64,000 nt of DNA, taken from the NCBI GenBank assembly GCA_019802505.1, contig JAFMOC010000076.1, positions 916,001 to 980,000 of the forward strand. Direction: 5' to 3'. The position numbers and the translations under genes are program-made. Under the pieces are notes generated by a model. It worked only from the letters and a program-made list of their open reading frames with translations, was not told the origin of the DNA and ran no database searches. Source of the DNA: Corydoras sp. C115 (taxonomy: Eukaryota; Chordata; Actinopteri; Siluriformes; Callichthyidae). Position 1 is the first letter of the stretch. Every line of letters starts with the position of its first letter. Shown one piece after another: positions 42,401 to 58,000 of this stretch.

Positions 42401-45400
42401 CTGAGGAAATCATAGACCTACGGGAATGTCCCCCTACTGAGTGCACACATGGTATTTTACTCTGTTCTTCTGCATTCTCTAAAGCTGCAAGCTGGACAAT
42501 GAATCCAGTAAAGCCCATGACTGCTCCTATTAGTGGAGGATCACAAAACCGTGTCAGAGTGCACTGGGCCTTGTAACTTTGCTTGGTCCCATGCAGCTTT
42601 CTGGCTTCCATATGTTTCCTTCAATGTGAGTAGACTGTTCTTTCACATCAGATTTTTTTTCAAAATGTCACTTGTAAAAAATATGAATGATGAATATATA
42701 TTTGGAATTTATAGTCCTAACAGAGTCTGCTATCGATTTTTTCAACCAGTGCTTAATATATCACATGAGCAGGTGCTGATTGAGCTGTCTATATTTTTTC
42801 ATTATCTATTTAGCTTGTTAAGTTATTTGGTTTGATTAAACTTTAGAAATATTTTGGACTTTCTGATTCTGAAATCGCATTAAGCAACTGTAATCATTAT
42901 CCAAATAAGATCTTTTCTTTGAAGGGAGCAATTCTGGTGTCAAAGGGATTGTCCTCTGACCTAACCACAAGGTCAGACAGTTTACATTTCTGGTTTGCAT
43001 TTTCTTATAATAGTTTTGATTTCCTCACACAGGCCAAAAACATATAAATCAAGTAAAAATCTTCTTTCAAACACATTTTCAATTTTTCAAAAATTGGTTG
43101 GGATATTTTTTAATCCTTATTTTTTAGTTTAATAATTTAAAGAATTAAAACAAATTAAAAATAAACATATTATAATAAGCTAATAATATATCTTAGATAT
43201 TTAAAATGTTACTTGACTTTTTACAGACAACTTTATTCACTGTATTTAGAGGTATAAAAACTTTGTTAATTATAAGCCAATTTAAAAATGATGCCTAAAA
43301 CCATGTTTACTACTAGTAATAATTATTATAAAATAATAATAATTGTAAAAAAAAAGACTTATTACTTAATGTACTTATTTATTGTAGTTTTGCAAGTAAA
43401 TTGTTATAATATATAAGTGTAAATTTAATGGCAAGGTGAGTTTTTACACCTGTGCTAATGGGTCTGAAAGAAACACATGAATTTAATATTTAAGAGTTGT
43501 TTCCCAATATGTTTGTTTAAATAGTGTATATAATTACCTCTGTACTGTGGGCATTCATGTATGGACTTTTTCATTCATTCATGATCTTCCGCTTTATCCT
43601 CTATTAGGGTCGTGGTGGGGTTTCCCATGCCCATCCAGGGGAGAACGTTTCGAGCGCTGGGCAGATACACCCAGGACAGGGCGCCAATCTATAGCTGGGC
43701 ACACACTCACTCACACAGACACGCACGCATACACACTCTATATGGGGCAATTTTGGAGAACTCAATTGACTTGATCCATGTTTTTGGACTGTGGGAGGAA
43801 ACCGGAGAACCCAGTGGAAACCCAGGCAGACACTGGGAGAACATGGAAACTTCACCCAGATAGGGATTCGAACCGAGAATCCCTGGAGCTGAGAGGCGAA
43901 CGTGCTAACCACTAAGCCACCGTGCCGCCGTATGGACTTTTTTTTAAATATAATTTGATATTATAAACTGTGAATGGTGAAAAATAATGCAATCTGAGAA
44001 ATATTTACTTTAAACTGACTTCTTTCTCAGAAAATTTGACATGAACCATGACTTTTTCTAGCTTGCAAATATATATCATCTACCAAAGAGATATGTAACT
44101 TGTATAGTACTTTTTGTTGAAGTGAAAAATAACAATGCAGCTTTTCAAAGCAGGGTTTTTTTTATGTTAAAGTTACTTTAATAGTTATAATCTATTAAAT
44201 GGAGACATCTAGAGTTTGGATTCAAGGTGAATTGACACTCTAAATTGTCCCTATGGTCTGTGTGTCCCCAGGCCCGGTAGAGGATGAGGGTTGTGTCAGG
44301 AAGGGCATCTCCCTGTCTGAAAATCAACAGCTGTTTTTATAAAGTCCTCTTTGTTTTGCAATATATTTCTACAAATCTAGGTTGTAAAGATTAGACTTTT
44401 TAACCAAAAATTAGTTTTTCAAACAAATTAGACAGTAAATGAACTAACTGTATTTTTATTTTCAAATAAACTGCTATCTCAGACATCCAATTGCTCCTTT
44501 TCAATATGTACTATTGGATTTTTATTTAAACACAAATAACCATCATAATATTGTCGAATTAGTTCAACTGATTTTTCTTGATTTACTTTTTGTACTTTAA
44601 TGATTTAGGCTACAATTATAAGGGTTCACAAACCACAAACCAGGTATCAGTGTATATAAAACGGAAGTGTAAATGCCCTCCACTCAATTCATAATAGGTG
44701 TATTAATCTTAGGAAAATGTCCTCAGTGGCATTTCAAATCTCCATGGTCCCTTGCCCTGGCCAGATGTGTTTAAAAACGCCTCTCTCAGACAGACTTCCT
44801 GAAAGGTCACTGCTCATCTCAAAGGCATCTTGCAACCTTTAAAGGTCTTCTCTTTTGTCCCCTCTTTAAGTGGCAGACTCATCAAAGAGCTCATATGTGG
44901 AGATTCTGACCACAGCTAGATTACAAGTTCTGATCAACTTTCTGAATTAAAGCACAAAGGTGCCACAGGGTCTGAGCTTTATAGCAATGCCTGATATCAT
45001 CACCATAAAACATCTTCCTTGAAAAAGCCTTGCAATTTGTGTGTCAGCTCGTATTCAAGGCTCATGGCTTTCATCATCTTAAGCCCCAGAGCGCAATATT
45101 TTTCGGCTAGCCATTGTAGCCTCCACGCACTGTTGCTTTGGAAGATCCACTGCTATGCTTGGCATTCAAGGTAGAGAGCGTGCTAAAAGGTTGGGGAGCT
45201 GTGCAGATGCACTGGAGCCTGAAATGCTTTAATAAGCTGTGGGTGTAGAAAGTCTGGCCTCTCTGGAGCAATGCAAGCTCTCACCACTACAGTGTAAATG
45301 ACTGGTGTAGTGCCTTTTGACTGATCTTTCACTCTAGTCAGTAAAAAATGATTTCCCAATGTTTTAGGCCCTCCTATTGCACTATTCCAACTTAGCACTG

Positions 45401-48400
45401 CAACACTGGATACTTCCATTTACCCCAGAAAAAGAAATATGTGACTTGATATCACAAAACTGAAAAAAGGTCAGCTGAAAATACTAAACAAATACTAAAG
45501 AACAACTTTAATCATTTATCAATTTTCTATTTTTTTCAATATTTCAATAGCTTTTTCTTCAATAGGGTCATATAAGTGCCTACCCTAGCAATCAAGTAAG
45601 AGTTAGAGCAAACAGCAAAAAACAAAAAAAGAAACTTTTTTGTTTTTGAATAGGATATTTCTTTTTTTAGGTTAAATTCAAAATAAAGTAAATGCTCTTT
45701 ACAACTGAATATAGATATTTAAAATTGAATAATGAGAAACACAGAATAATGAGAACCTCAAATCATGCATGTCATTATTTACATTTATTGGGTTGTATGG
45801 TGTTCGTGAGTTAAAATAGAATTTTTTAATGTAATTTGAAAATGTCTTGTTTCTGATCAAGTTGCTCTTACAAAGATGAAATTATAATTTGTCCAAAGTA
45901 CTTGGCTAGGCTCTTGATTTGACACATTTGTGGCAATAGAACTGAACATAACACCCAAATTATGTTGCCTGTCATAGTCTTGTCTTTGTCCTTATAATAC
46001 ATTAAATTTTGATATATGAATAGAAATATACTTTGTTTACTATATTTACATGAATCTATCTAGTTTTTCTATCATCCGAGGCAATTGTTTGAATCATCTA
46101 CACAAACAGTTACACTGTACGTATATTAACTCTGTTAAATTATAACTCTGAAGTAAGGGGGTGTTATTTGATTTCTAGGATATAAAAAAACTGTTTTAAA
46201 AAACTACACTACCAATAAACAAAATATCAAGATTCAACTTAATAAATACATGATACTTAGGAAAATATTATTCAGCAAGCTTTCCTTTCACTATCCCACT
46301 TAGTGACCTGAAAAGTACACAGCACTTTTCTGTGCAAGGAACCCCATGTGTGTTACACCATATAATACTAGTAAGTATTCAAAAAACATCTAAATACATT
46401 GACATAACATAAAGATAAACATGTAATATTTATGATTATTTTTGAAATGCAATTTCTACTTAATTAATTTAAACAAATAAATATGTTATTTATTTTCTAA
46501 TCTGCTCCAATCTAATCTTCTTATCCTGATCATGGTTAGTATCCTGCACTCATAGAGTGAAAGGCATGGAAACACCTTGGTTTCAGTCACCAGACAGGAT
46601 ATATTCATTAAAGAGAATAGATGGCTCACAATCCCATTATCTACTCTAGTGCCCAAGAAAGCCAAATCCCCCAATCCAGGAATTGAATTAAAGGGGCAAT
46701 GGTCACATTTACACCAGCTTTTTGTGTCTAACAAAACAGCTAAAATAGATGCTGTACATGTGACTGGTAGACCTTTTTTGAATAAAGGGCTTGTCATGCA
46801 TATATATTTTGTCCAATTGCCCAGTAGGTGAGATGTTACACAGGAGATGCAATTTTGTAAGGGTACAAATAAATTAGTGCCTGGATTTGCCTTTTAAAAA
46901 TAATCCTTAGTTGTATTCTCAAGTTCAATAGTTAATACTGTATTAACCATACATTTTCATTAGTTACTGCAAATTAAATAAACCAATTCACAATATAATA
47001 TTAAAATAAAATGTGATTGTGAAAAAACAACAAATGTGTAGTACCATAAGCGATGGTCATTGTGTTTGAACTGGTGAATGGTCCATCTCCCTCTGTGCTG
47101 GGTGAGCAAAGGGAGGTGGGAAATGATTTGAACTGAAACATGCCTAAAATGTGGGTTGTCAATGTGGCCTTGTCCTGCTGTCAGGCTAGCAGCACACTCA
47201 TCGATCACAGTCACACCCCCCTCAAGCCCACGTCCCATTCACCAACAGGGGGCCATCCCAAATAAACAGCCCTACGCAGCGGCTGCAACTGCAGCCTGGG
47301 GTTTGCATTCCTCAGCCTGTGGTTACCATCTTTAAAGTAAAAAGTGCCCACTTTAGAAAATGCCCTCACTAACTCGGCTCCTTTCCGACCTAGTCTTCTC
47401 CAGCATGTTTTGGAGCCAAAGAAGGTAAGGTGATAAAAGAACAGCTGGAAATGCAAACATGCTTTTGATGACTTGAATAGACTGTGGCTTATGTACGCCA
47501 AGGACAGTACAGGGCCCCAAACAGAGGCATGAAACACTATACCTTTTTCATTTACAGGGGTTTTGTCTGCATTTTTTTTGTCTGCAATTTTATTGACAGA
47601 AAATTTTGTATCTTAAAAAACTGTTAATTAATTAGGCTATGTTTCTGCTAAAGTAAAGTAAGTTTTTTGTGTTTAATGGAAAATGTAAAGAAAATGTAGG
47701 AACCCAAAGGCTTTAAACAAATGTTTACTAAGGAATACACATATACATACTATCGGGTCTTTAAAGTGCTTTACATAGAGGAAAAAAAAGTTTTATAAGT
47801 TTTCATTGTATACTTACATTATAGCTGACAATTATATACAATTATTACGCTGTCTATTTTTTGATTCCTTATTTTTAAAGTAGCCCATCCTGAAACAATC
47901 TCGCTTCAATTCACCAATGTAAAATGTCAAACAAAAAAAAAAATGCTTTAGGGTCAATGGAAACGCAGCTAGAAAAATAGTCAGAATGAGTGTCCCCTAA
48001 CTTTAAACTGATAGAAAAACCAAACGCAGTGAGGCTGACATAAAATAATAACTTCCATCTGGGACCTGACCTGGGTTGTGAAGAATAATTCCAGCAAAAT
48101 AAGACTTGAAGAAAACCTGGCAATGACTAAACTTGAAAGAACAAAACCATGAGCATGACCAAGGAGTAGACAGCATGTACTGAAAAGGTGTCAAACAACC
48201 ACACTACTAAAGGTAAAAATGGAGATGTGGTTGGAGTTCATATGACAATACAATACAGTATTTCTAATTAGCAAAACCAAAAAGACAACTGATTAAAAAT
48301 TACTAAATTGATTTAATGTGTGTAGTCTAAAAGTATATTTTGTTTTATTTTTTATAACATAAAATTTTAAAAATATATTATACTTTTATATATGGCATGG

Positions 48401-50522
48401 CATTAGCTCTAAAAAGATTTGATGTTATGTTATGTAATTTAAAGTTTTGTTATGTAATTTAAATTTTAAGTTTAGATAAACATAATTACCAAAATGAAGA
48501 CAACCTTAAAAATATTTTTTTGACAAACAAAAAGTTGTAATCAAATTGTGTTAATAATCCACTCTGTATTAAAAAAATTCCCAAGGTGAGTGGAATGTCT
48601 TTACCACTTCAGATTGCTTATGGCCACTTGTATGCCTTGATTAATACCTAAATAATAATAATATTTGATTTCTAAATAATAATAAATAAATTTAAATTTG
48701 TACATTAATATTAATGAGCAAATTACTATTGCCCACTTTTAGTTTTATTTATTTTTATACAAGCATTACGGGAAGAAATGGGAGAGAATCAAAGTTTCTA
48801 ATTACATAAAACTTACTCACAACTAATAAAACTGTATTATACCTATTTGTTCTTATTATCACTTTGATGAAACTAAATCTCTGAGTTTAATAGAACAAAT
48901 TAGCAATAATTTTAGTGTGAAATAAAGCAATAAGACTGTATTACAGAACAAAGGTGTTGTTAGGCCTGACGCATAACAGAGTGCTATTACACTTCTTTTT
49001 CATGATTTATTCACTATATTGCACAATTTTTCTTGACTTATTGATTGTACAAATCGATTATAAAAACCAACTTTAAATGACCACTTTCAAATGTTTCTTT
49101 GCTGGTGAGCTGAGACAGTCTGCTCCAGAGCCTTGTATTTTTAAGAATATTACTTCAGCAACTGTGTTAATTTAAAATGCAATTTGACTGCAAGGACGAT
49201 TCACTTCAGTGGCCAGTTTCAGACATCATTTTCCTTGCTTCCAAATTTCCAAAAAAATAAACTTCAGCATTGATTCGAATTTTTATAATGTTTTGGCTGG
49301 ACAAATGGTTCAGCTAATCAGATTTAGGAACCTGGAACTACGCGTTTTATAATATTACATTTGTCACATGAGTCAGTTATGTTTATGCTTATCTTTTTTG
49401 ATAGTGTAATCAATGATTAAACTTAAATAAAATGTTAAACTATGGTTTTGCAACATTCTTAAGCCAGATTAAAAATTTCCTTGACAGTTCATTATACAGT
49501 TAGAAACATATGTGGCTGCATGGCTTGTTCTAAAAATCCAAATTCTCAAAATCATTTACTTGGAGGGTGCAACTAAACTGTCATGGTAACCAACAAAGTC
49601 TAAACAAAACCAGATCAGCCTTTACAAAAATCAGTAAAGACAAAATGAAACTCCAATGTTTGACATTTGGACATGTGTTTTCACATATCCCAGGCAAATG
49701 CACACTCAAACACAGCTTCCTTTCTAATCATTCAGTAAAAATATAATCAAAAGCACACTAGAAAAAACCTAACCTTAGCAAGCCAGTCGAGGGACCCCAG
49801 ACTAGGAAGTGACAGTAAACAGTGCATTCCCTAATAAGATAAGTGACTATTTGTTTCTTGAGTCTCTTTTAGGTCTGAGCAAAAACAGACCTAGGTTCAA
49901 GTCTTGTTTCGTCTTCTCATTATTGCAAATAACTTTAGCAAAGGTCTACGCCTGCATGCAAATGCAACCTGAAAGCACTAGAACCATAAAAACTTTCCCT
50001 TTTTTATTTTAAATTCCATGTGGGAGCACTTTGCTCATGGTTTTGATTTGAAGCAATGATGAGGACCATCAGCACTTTGCTGACATTAAGTTGTGTCTTG
50101 ACAATGCACATGAGCCATGAAAGTTCATCAGAGGTTTTCAGACAGGAGATGGCATTTAGAGTAAAAGTGAAGAGTGATAAAAACCACGTGGCATGCAAAA
50201 CCAGCCTTTGTTCCTCTAGCCAAAACTGTCAGCCTCCATGGCAGTGCACCACGACTACATCCACCTTACAGAGCATTGGTGGAAATCTAGTAATTAAAAA
50301 ACCTAATAAACTTGCCTTTTTAAAGCTTTAAGTAACAGCTTAAATGACACAGAGGATCAGACGTTTCAACCTCTTGTTAGCCTGTTCCAAGAATGAATAC
50401 TTTAAATGACTGTGCTTAGAATATTATAATTTATATATTAAGATTTAATGATGTTTGCTTGCTATCACCTGATATTTTAGTGTTACATTATTATTCCTGT
50501 TGCTGCCACTACAATAAATAAA

Positions 50523-50608
<86 letters not shown>

Positions 50609-53600
50609 CACACACACACAAGTTAAGCCCTCACACTTTTACACACCCATGTGGTTAACCTAAAGTTTTAAAGATTTACCTTAAAGATTTTACAATGTGA
50701 ACAGGCGATTTATTTATCTGTGTAATCATCAGGGTGTTCAAATTACATGACTGTCTTTATCAGTCGGCAAATGTCTGATTTGTTTTTGCATGATTTGCCT
50801 AAGAAATGTTATTCAAATTGTTGAAATTAACTAGACAAAGACATGTAATGAACTAAAATGAGTGTGAGATAAATGAATGTAAGATAAATAACATGGAATC
50901 CTAATACATATTGGTGGTTGATTTCAACATCTTAACATGTGCTTTAAAAGCATTGGTTTCAAATAAACAGGATTAGAACCCAGATCATCCACTTGTAGCA
51001 ATGCAGTGTACTATACTAAAGATATGGGTAATAAATAAATAACTCTTGAAAACGTTAAAGTATGTCATTATTCTCAGTGACTCGTGCTGTGTATTTTTGA
51101 TTTATAGATATAATTGAGTTCTAAAAACACAATGTTTGGATATGAAGACCTTTTTTTCTGATTACTAATGAGATTTTTAATATTGTTTAGTTTAAGAGTT
51201 GATAAAAAATATCTCAGTGTGCTTAACTGAGAAATAACATAAAGTTATGTTGTTATGGTTAAATGAGTAGTAAATATCAGCAAATCAAAAATCTGAAATA
51301 AACAATGAGTCAATGAACAACTTGTATTGGTACAAAGACTACGTTTTTTTAATTAAGGGCTAAATTTTTATAATAAAAATAACCTGTGTTTGGTTATACA
51401 ATTGAATTACTTTAATCTACTGTCCAAAAATGTTTGTTTGAGCTTGAAAAGGTGATGTCCAGACTGATGTTTTCATTTCTGAATTGTTTTCCTACTTGCA
51501 ATATGGTGATTCAATTATAACCACTGTACTCTGGTCCAGCTTCTTTCATTCAACATAGTTTAAGGGCTTGTTAAAGTATCCATTGCATTTTCCTTTGCAA
51601 TATTAATAAGATATGATAACTAATCAGGGATAGAAAGCATGGGGATTGTATAACCTGATAAATCCAGAAAGAATGTAAACCATTTCAGCTCTCAAAGGAG
51701 CCCCGTGGCAGCTGCAAACATGGGAAGCTCAAAAAGCAGACAGACATCCAGATCATGTTGTCCTTTTATTTGCTGTTTTAAGATCAAATTGTTGTTAAAA
51801 GACTTTAAGCTGGATTATAGAGAGTTAATATGCTTTGTTTCATTAGTAATAGGTTGTACTTTCACATTTTCTTGGTACTGACTAAGTGTGCTCTTCATGC
51901 ACAGAACCAAAAAGTAACGTGAATTATTAATGAACTAGCTTTAATAATTATGTGATGTCAATGATCAACAAAAGTAAAAAAAAAAATTCATATTCATTAC
52001 CTAAATATATGAAATGGTAAGGGGTAATGACCAGTATATGTTTATATGCTTTCCCCCCAGATGCCGATTCCCATAACCACCTCAAACAATGCATCACATG
52101 AAAAAAGAGTTTCCAGTGACTTGTCAGGATTGTCTTTATAGCTTAGATTTACATTCAATATGTTGAAATGGAGATCTGCACACCTCAAAATATCTGTCAG
52201 AGCGACACTTGGGCTCCGGCACAGTAATCAATCTATTAACACTGCAGGCCTGCAGTATAAGCTCGGAGTAACACCCTTTCTCTGAAAATGTGCCTTTGAG
52301 TATAGATGCACAGCTGTCACACTTTGGTAATACAAGCCCATATTAGTGCTCATTAGCCTGCCCCAAAACTAATAAGAGATTGTCAAATACATATAAACTT
52401 TCACACAATCTCCACACACACCAGACACAATTGTTGGGCCCCAGGGGAAACTTCTAAAAAAGGTGCACAATCAGTCTCCGCAGACTGTAGAGAAAACAGA
52501 ACATAACTTTCAATTTATTGGAACTGTACAAACAAAATAATAGTTAAAATTATATTCACACAATCAATACGTCTTGTCGGGTAATCTACTTAATCTCCGT
52601 ATCTTTACTATTGTGTTTCCATTATAACTCACAAAACAGTATAACAAAGAGTCCTTTATAAATCTCCATATTCTGTATGCCACACATTAATGTTGAAATA
52701 AAACAAAATGTTTGAGAAGTCACCTCCATAAGCATCAGATTCTTGCCAAGCCACAGGCCAGAAACCTGGCTAACAAAAAAATGCATAACCATGCACAACT
52801 GCTTTAAATGTATGGTCAGGCCTTAAACATCAACATTTGTATTTAATTTTACTTCTGTTCATTCCATTGAATAAAATGAGGGGGAAAATAAGTAACAAAG
52901 AAATTAGAACAAAGGAACATAAAACTTAATACAGCTTTTAAGCTATCAGTGTCACTTCTTTTACTTTTTGTGATTTGGCTTAAGTATATTAAAAATATTA
53001 AAAGCTAAAAGCCATATAAATTGGGCAACAAACAACACCAATGAAAAATGCAAAGCTTTTACCAATGTGGCAATACATAGCTTAATAGCAAAATATTCCA
53101 TTTTCATGGCCTGTCAATGTTAAATAGGAGTCATCAATACTCTAATTTTCTTTTCAGATAAGAAAGGTAGCATCAATGGCACTATATTGACGAATGCTCT
53201 AAGCACCTACAACAGAATCTCAGCTGACATTCTATATAATTTACGATTCCATACATATTTTTCCAAAGCAGACACTGAGTGGCTTGCAATTAATGTTAAT
53301 ACATTCACAAACACAAAAAAGTGTCAAACAGAATTCCAAAGTTAAAAAAACATATTGGAGCCCAGCTGGAGAGAAGTACATGGATACCAAGCACTTTATG
53401 AGCTGTAGTGATTTCTCTTGGGAGCCAGCTTAAGTCAAATAATACTACAGACAGAGCTGAATCTCTCTGTGAACCAGCTGCCAGCCAATTTATTATCAGA
53501 CCTCTCAACCACAGATCCTCTCACAATTATACACGCCAGACAAAATACATGGCTTAGTATTCTTACTCTGAGACAGTACACCCTATAAGGAACTTCCACT

Positions 53601-54939
53601 CTTACATTAACAATCTTACTCATTTTACATTCTGAATCTTAAGTGTCAATGAAGACACGGTTCATTTATCATTGTTTGAAAGCCCTCTGCAAAAATATGA
53701 GACACATAACTCAGAAATCAGTCTTTAATCTGAATATTATGTTGTTGGATCCAACAAAGGATGGCTAAGTATATTTCTCTGGAAATTGTGACGATACACA
53801 ATTTTCAATACCAAACATCCATCTATTCTTTCTCCCAATGAGGTTAAATAAGAAAAGCATTTTAGAATCTTAACTATTTCAAGCTGATGTGCTTTAAAGC
53901 ACTGGATGTGCTCCTGCTCCTCAGTTTAAAGCACCCACATACAATTTGTAATAGATCATGGGTGTCTGTATCTCTCTTTATTTATTTATTTTTTAACATA
54001 AAAAATGCTAACAGGAATTTATATCTATACATAAGAAAAAATAATATGAATTTCATCTCAGAGGTTGATTTTTCTTTACATTTAAAGTTCTTGTGTACAG
54101 TACTCATGCTAGCACATTACTTCAATTAAAGCAAGGAAAATAGGCTGTAAACAGAAGGCAAAGCAGAGGAAGAGTAAATAAACAAAAAAGAGAGACTATA
54201 CCTTGGCAACTGACTCCCTGGTCCTCGTAGCCAATGTTACACAGACATTTCCCAATGGGAACCAGCCATTCTCCATCTGTGCTACAATACATTTTGGGTG
54301 GCTCCTCTTCCTTGGAGTTGTTGACACATGAACCTTTCACTTCAACCAATGACTGAGTGTCCATGGGCACTGTGTCAGGAAATATAGCCAGATTTCTCAC
54401 AGTTAAAGGGCATTTCTTAAAGTACACTCGTACTGACACTAGGGCCACACAGGCCCCCACATCCTGGAAAGCTAGGTAAAAGCCTTTCTTTGTAATGGGA
54501 CCCACTTCTCGCACTTCTGTGTTAAGTTTGAGAATGCGATCACCCAGATCCATTTGCGTAAAGCTTTCATCAGCTGCAATAGTGTCTATCTTTGAGAACT
54601 GGTGCTCACGGAACTTAATACCATGATCCTCATCTGTCTCCAAGTAGTGCAAGTTGAAGGTCTCTTTGCAGGTCCCCAACACTAGGGGAATACTGTTGCA
54701 GTCTCTTAGAGTGAACTTGAGTTCCACGTAAATTTTTTTTGCAGAGCTCCGAGGAATCCAGTTGGTCCTCAACCAGTTATTCTGGCTGTACTCCATTACA
54801 TTGCACACCTGAAATGTCCGGATAGGTGTATAGTGCTCATCCACACCACTGATCTCTTCCCACTGGAAAACCATAAAAGAAACAGATAAAGTAACCTGGA
54901 GTAAAAATAAAAACATGTCACATTATATATAAACATCTG

Positions 54940-55005
<66 letters not shown>

Positions 55006-58000
55006 ACACATGTTTGTTGTAAAGAGAATATATACTAGACTTTCATCTGCATATACGATGTCCAAAATAACACTCTTACCAGAAGCCGTCTGGTTTAATG
55101 TAGACAAAGAATAATAAATGATGTACTGAAATGTCGGGCCTCATATTACAGCAACAAAACATGGTTTAACATCCCTGTTAAGCTACAGTTTATAAAAACT
55201 TTAAGTAACTAGCCATTACTGGCTATGAGCTGATCAGTAGCTAGTAAAACAAGTGTGCCCTCAGTGAAAAGAATGACCTTTTTGGGTTTTAAAGGCACAA
55301 CTATTTCTATGTTTAAATTATTTACTACTGTTTAAAATTATACTGTAGATTAACAGTGAGAATTATTATTATGTTATATTATATAATGTTACTCTACTAA
55401 TGCAGTAATGTGCACATGTCACAAAATTGAATAAATAAATGCCATTTGTAATGTAAATAAGTTTATTTTAAAAGTTTTGGTTGGGACCTTGTAGGGAACC
55501 TTTTGATAAATTCCCAGAAAACTTGAAAAAAATCAGTAACTAATTAATGAATATTTAGTAACTATAATTGATCTTTAATAAACAATCATTAATTAGTGAC
55601 AGAAAGGGTAATAATAAAAATAAAATAACGTGTAAAATGTATTTGCATTGCATTCATTTATATCAATATATCAGGATTTATGCCCATACAGTATATACAG
55701 TTTTTAAAATGTATTTGCAAATGTAAGGTAATTCAATTGTTAATTTAAATAATATACTACAGCTTTTCATTTTTGGAGTGGTATCTTAATATGCAGTTAT
55801 TGTTCCATGCTTTTCAAAGTAGACAATTATACTGTAATGTTAAAATATGGAAGGTTCAAGTGGCGATTTGTCAGTTTTTTCCACGTATGAGGTAGTTTTT
55901 GAATTGCCAGCTTGTGTTCCCTAGTATAGTTGACGCTCTAAATGAAATCCAGGTGCTTGGGCTGCAATATATTATCATATTGTGGAGAATAGTTGTGCTT
56001 AGACCAAGGCTGCCAAAACAAACCAAGTATCACATATGATGTGTAGATCACACACATGAGAATAGCAAATTACATGAACTGTCTGCTATGATGTATGACA
56101 TCATTATGGCACAAGCCACCCTACTGTAGCTGTCGTCTTCACAGAGTTAGCCACTATAAACACTCTACAAACCTTCTCACTGTTTTTTTAGCAGGTAACA
56201 CTTTCCTCAGAGAGCAATGTGAAATTCTTTTCATGTCGAGATATAACTTGACCAAAGCCATAATGACCTATCCTCTGCCTTTGAAAATTCTAAACTGCAT
56301 TTTCAGCTCAAGGCTGATTCTCATTGTTATTTTAGATTTAAAATCATATTAATGATTGCATCAATGCTAAAAAAGCAACATTTACACGCTATAACTTTTG
56401 AACACAGTAATTCTTTTATATGCTAAATTTAACTAATTTAGAAATAACTTTTAGCAGAAAAAAAATTTATTAAATAAACATATGAATAAATATATAAATA
56501 GGTAAAATCCATATTTTATATTTTGCTTTTAATAAAACCAACTAAATTTTAAACAGAAATTTTCAATGTTTCATGCATAAATTTTAATGTATAGAAAATG
56601 CATTCAGATATTTAAATATTTTAACCAGCACATCTAGTTGTTTACATTTTTCTAACATAACTTTAGCCTTTTATTTTTATTTATTTGTTTATTTAATTAT
56701 TTCATTTTATTTGAAAACCTGCATGTTTTCCTAGTCACCTAGTTTAGCCATTAAACCATTTATGGAAACAAAAAATAAATAATCCCAAACTATCCCAAAT
56801 TTATTTTATCCAACTGTTTAATTCTTTTTAGAATAATTACATTTTTTTTTAAATGCAGTTGTAGTTTTGATGTCCAGAATCCAGACACACAACAGAATAG
56901 CATTACCTAATATATACATTTTCCAACATCTTCTGCTACTTCTAATCCTTATGATGCAGGATTATTTTGTAATATTACCTAAACCTAATAAAATTATCTA
57001 AACCTTGCCTCATAAGATAGGCTCTTATTAATGTAACTTTGTGCCCTTTACAGGCTTTATAATCAAAACTAATTTGACATCTTTTGGCTTGATTGCTTTC
57101 ATTGCAGGTTTGCTACATATTACACATATCACAACAGCTATCTCCTTTTAACATTGAAATCAACAAAAACGTGTAAATTAGCAGATGAAATATACAGCTT
57201 CACCATATATACATTTTTACTGTTAAAAATGGTAAATACTTTTTACTAATTGATTGGCATTTACAGTCAAAGTAAAAGTGACTTTATATTTTAGACATAG
57301 ATAATGAAATTATAATAAGCTAATTGTTTACATTACAATTACATTACAATAATTTTGCATTTGCTAGGAGTGAAAAAATAAAGTTTGCATCATCATCATC
57401 ATTAAACTGTCTTTATTATTTTATAAATGGATTTTGAAAATGACATTTTTTGTGATGAAATGTCACTTATCACTTAATGTTTCATGTTGAATTAACTGTT
57501 CTTATATACAAATAAGTTTTAAATATTTTAATACCTCTATTGCTAGTTTTTTACCACAACGCCATTTTGACAACTGCACCCAATCAGTCAGTGCCTTTTC
57601 ATCACTATTTTATGACTGCTGAACTATGACACATTGTGCATTATCCGTTTACCTCACCATGGCCACATGACGTGCTAATCCCTATTTATACAGCAGCTTT
57701 TCTTCACACTTAACACAGCTGGGCACATTTTGGTTTTGTTTTCATACCATCAATATACTCAAACACTTACTTTTGAATCTTGACTTGATATTGCAACTTG
57801 ATATTGCATACCTGTATTATTTAAATAAGAACCACAATTGTAGTAAATATGGGCATTTGTAATTTAACATTTATTTTAATAGGCATAACTTGAAAAGTGT
57901 ATAAATTAAATAATTGTTTTACCAGATTAAATAAACAGAAACTTCTCAATTTTTTTTTTGGAATGCAGCAAAGTTTTGAAGTAATGTGACTTCTAATTAG

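Larger units (their letters stand above)
29089..54201 (-). other. epha3 intron 3 (25 kb)
   Basis: The longest intron wholly inside the window. It holds six of the ten SINE-family copies, the hAT element, the 136-bp direct repeat pair, the T29G17 tract and several microsatellites. Several stretches (around 35.0-35.2, 37.25-37.56, 44.7-45.4 and 47.04-47.54 kb) are more complex and GC-richer than their surroundings without open frames that I recognise. Confidence 0.75.

Noticed and set aside
43604..43912. 102-codon frame on the minus strand and similar frames near 1.07, 2.3, 34.0, 38.3 and 41.3 kb
   Set aside because: All lie in copies of the same SINE; the repeated peptide is a by-product of its GC-rich core.
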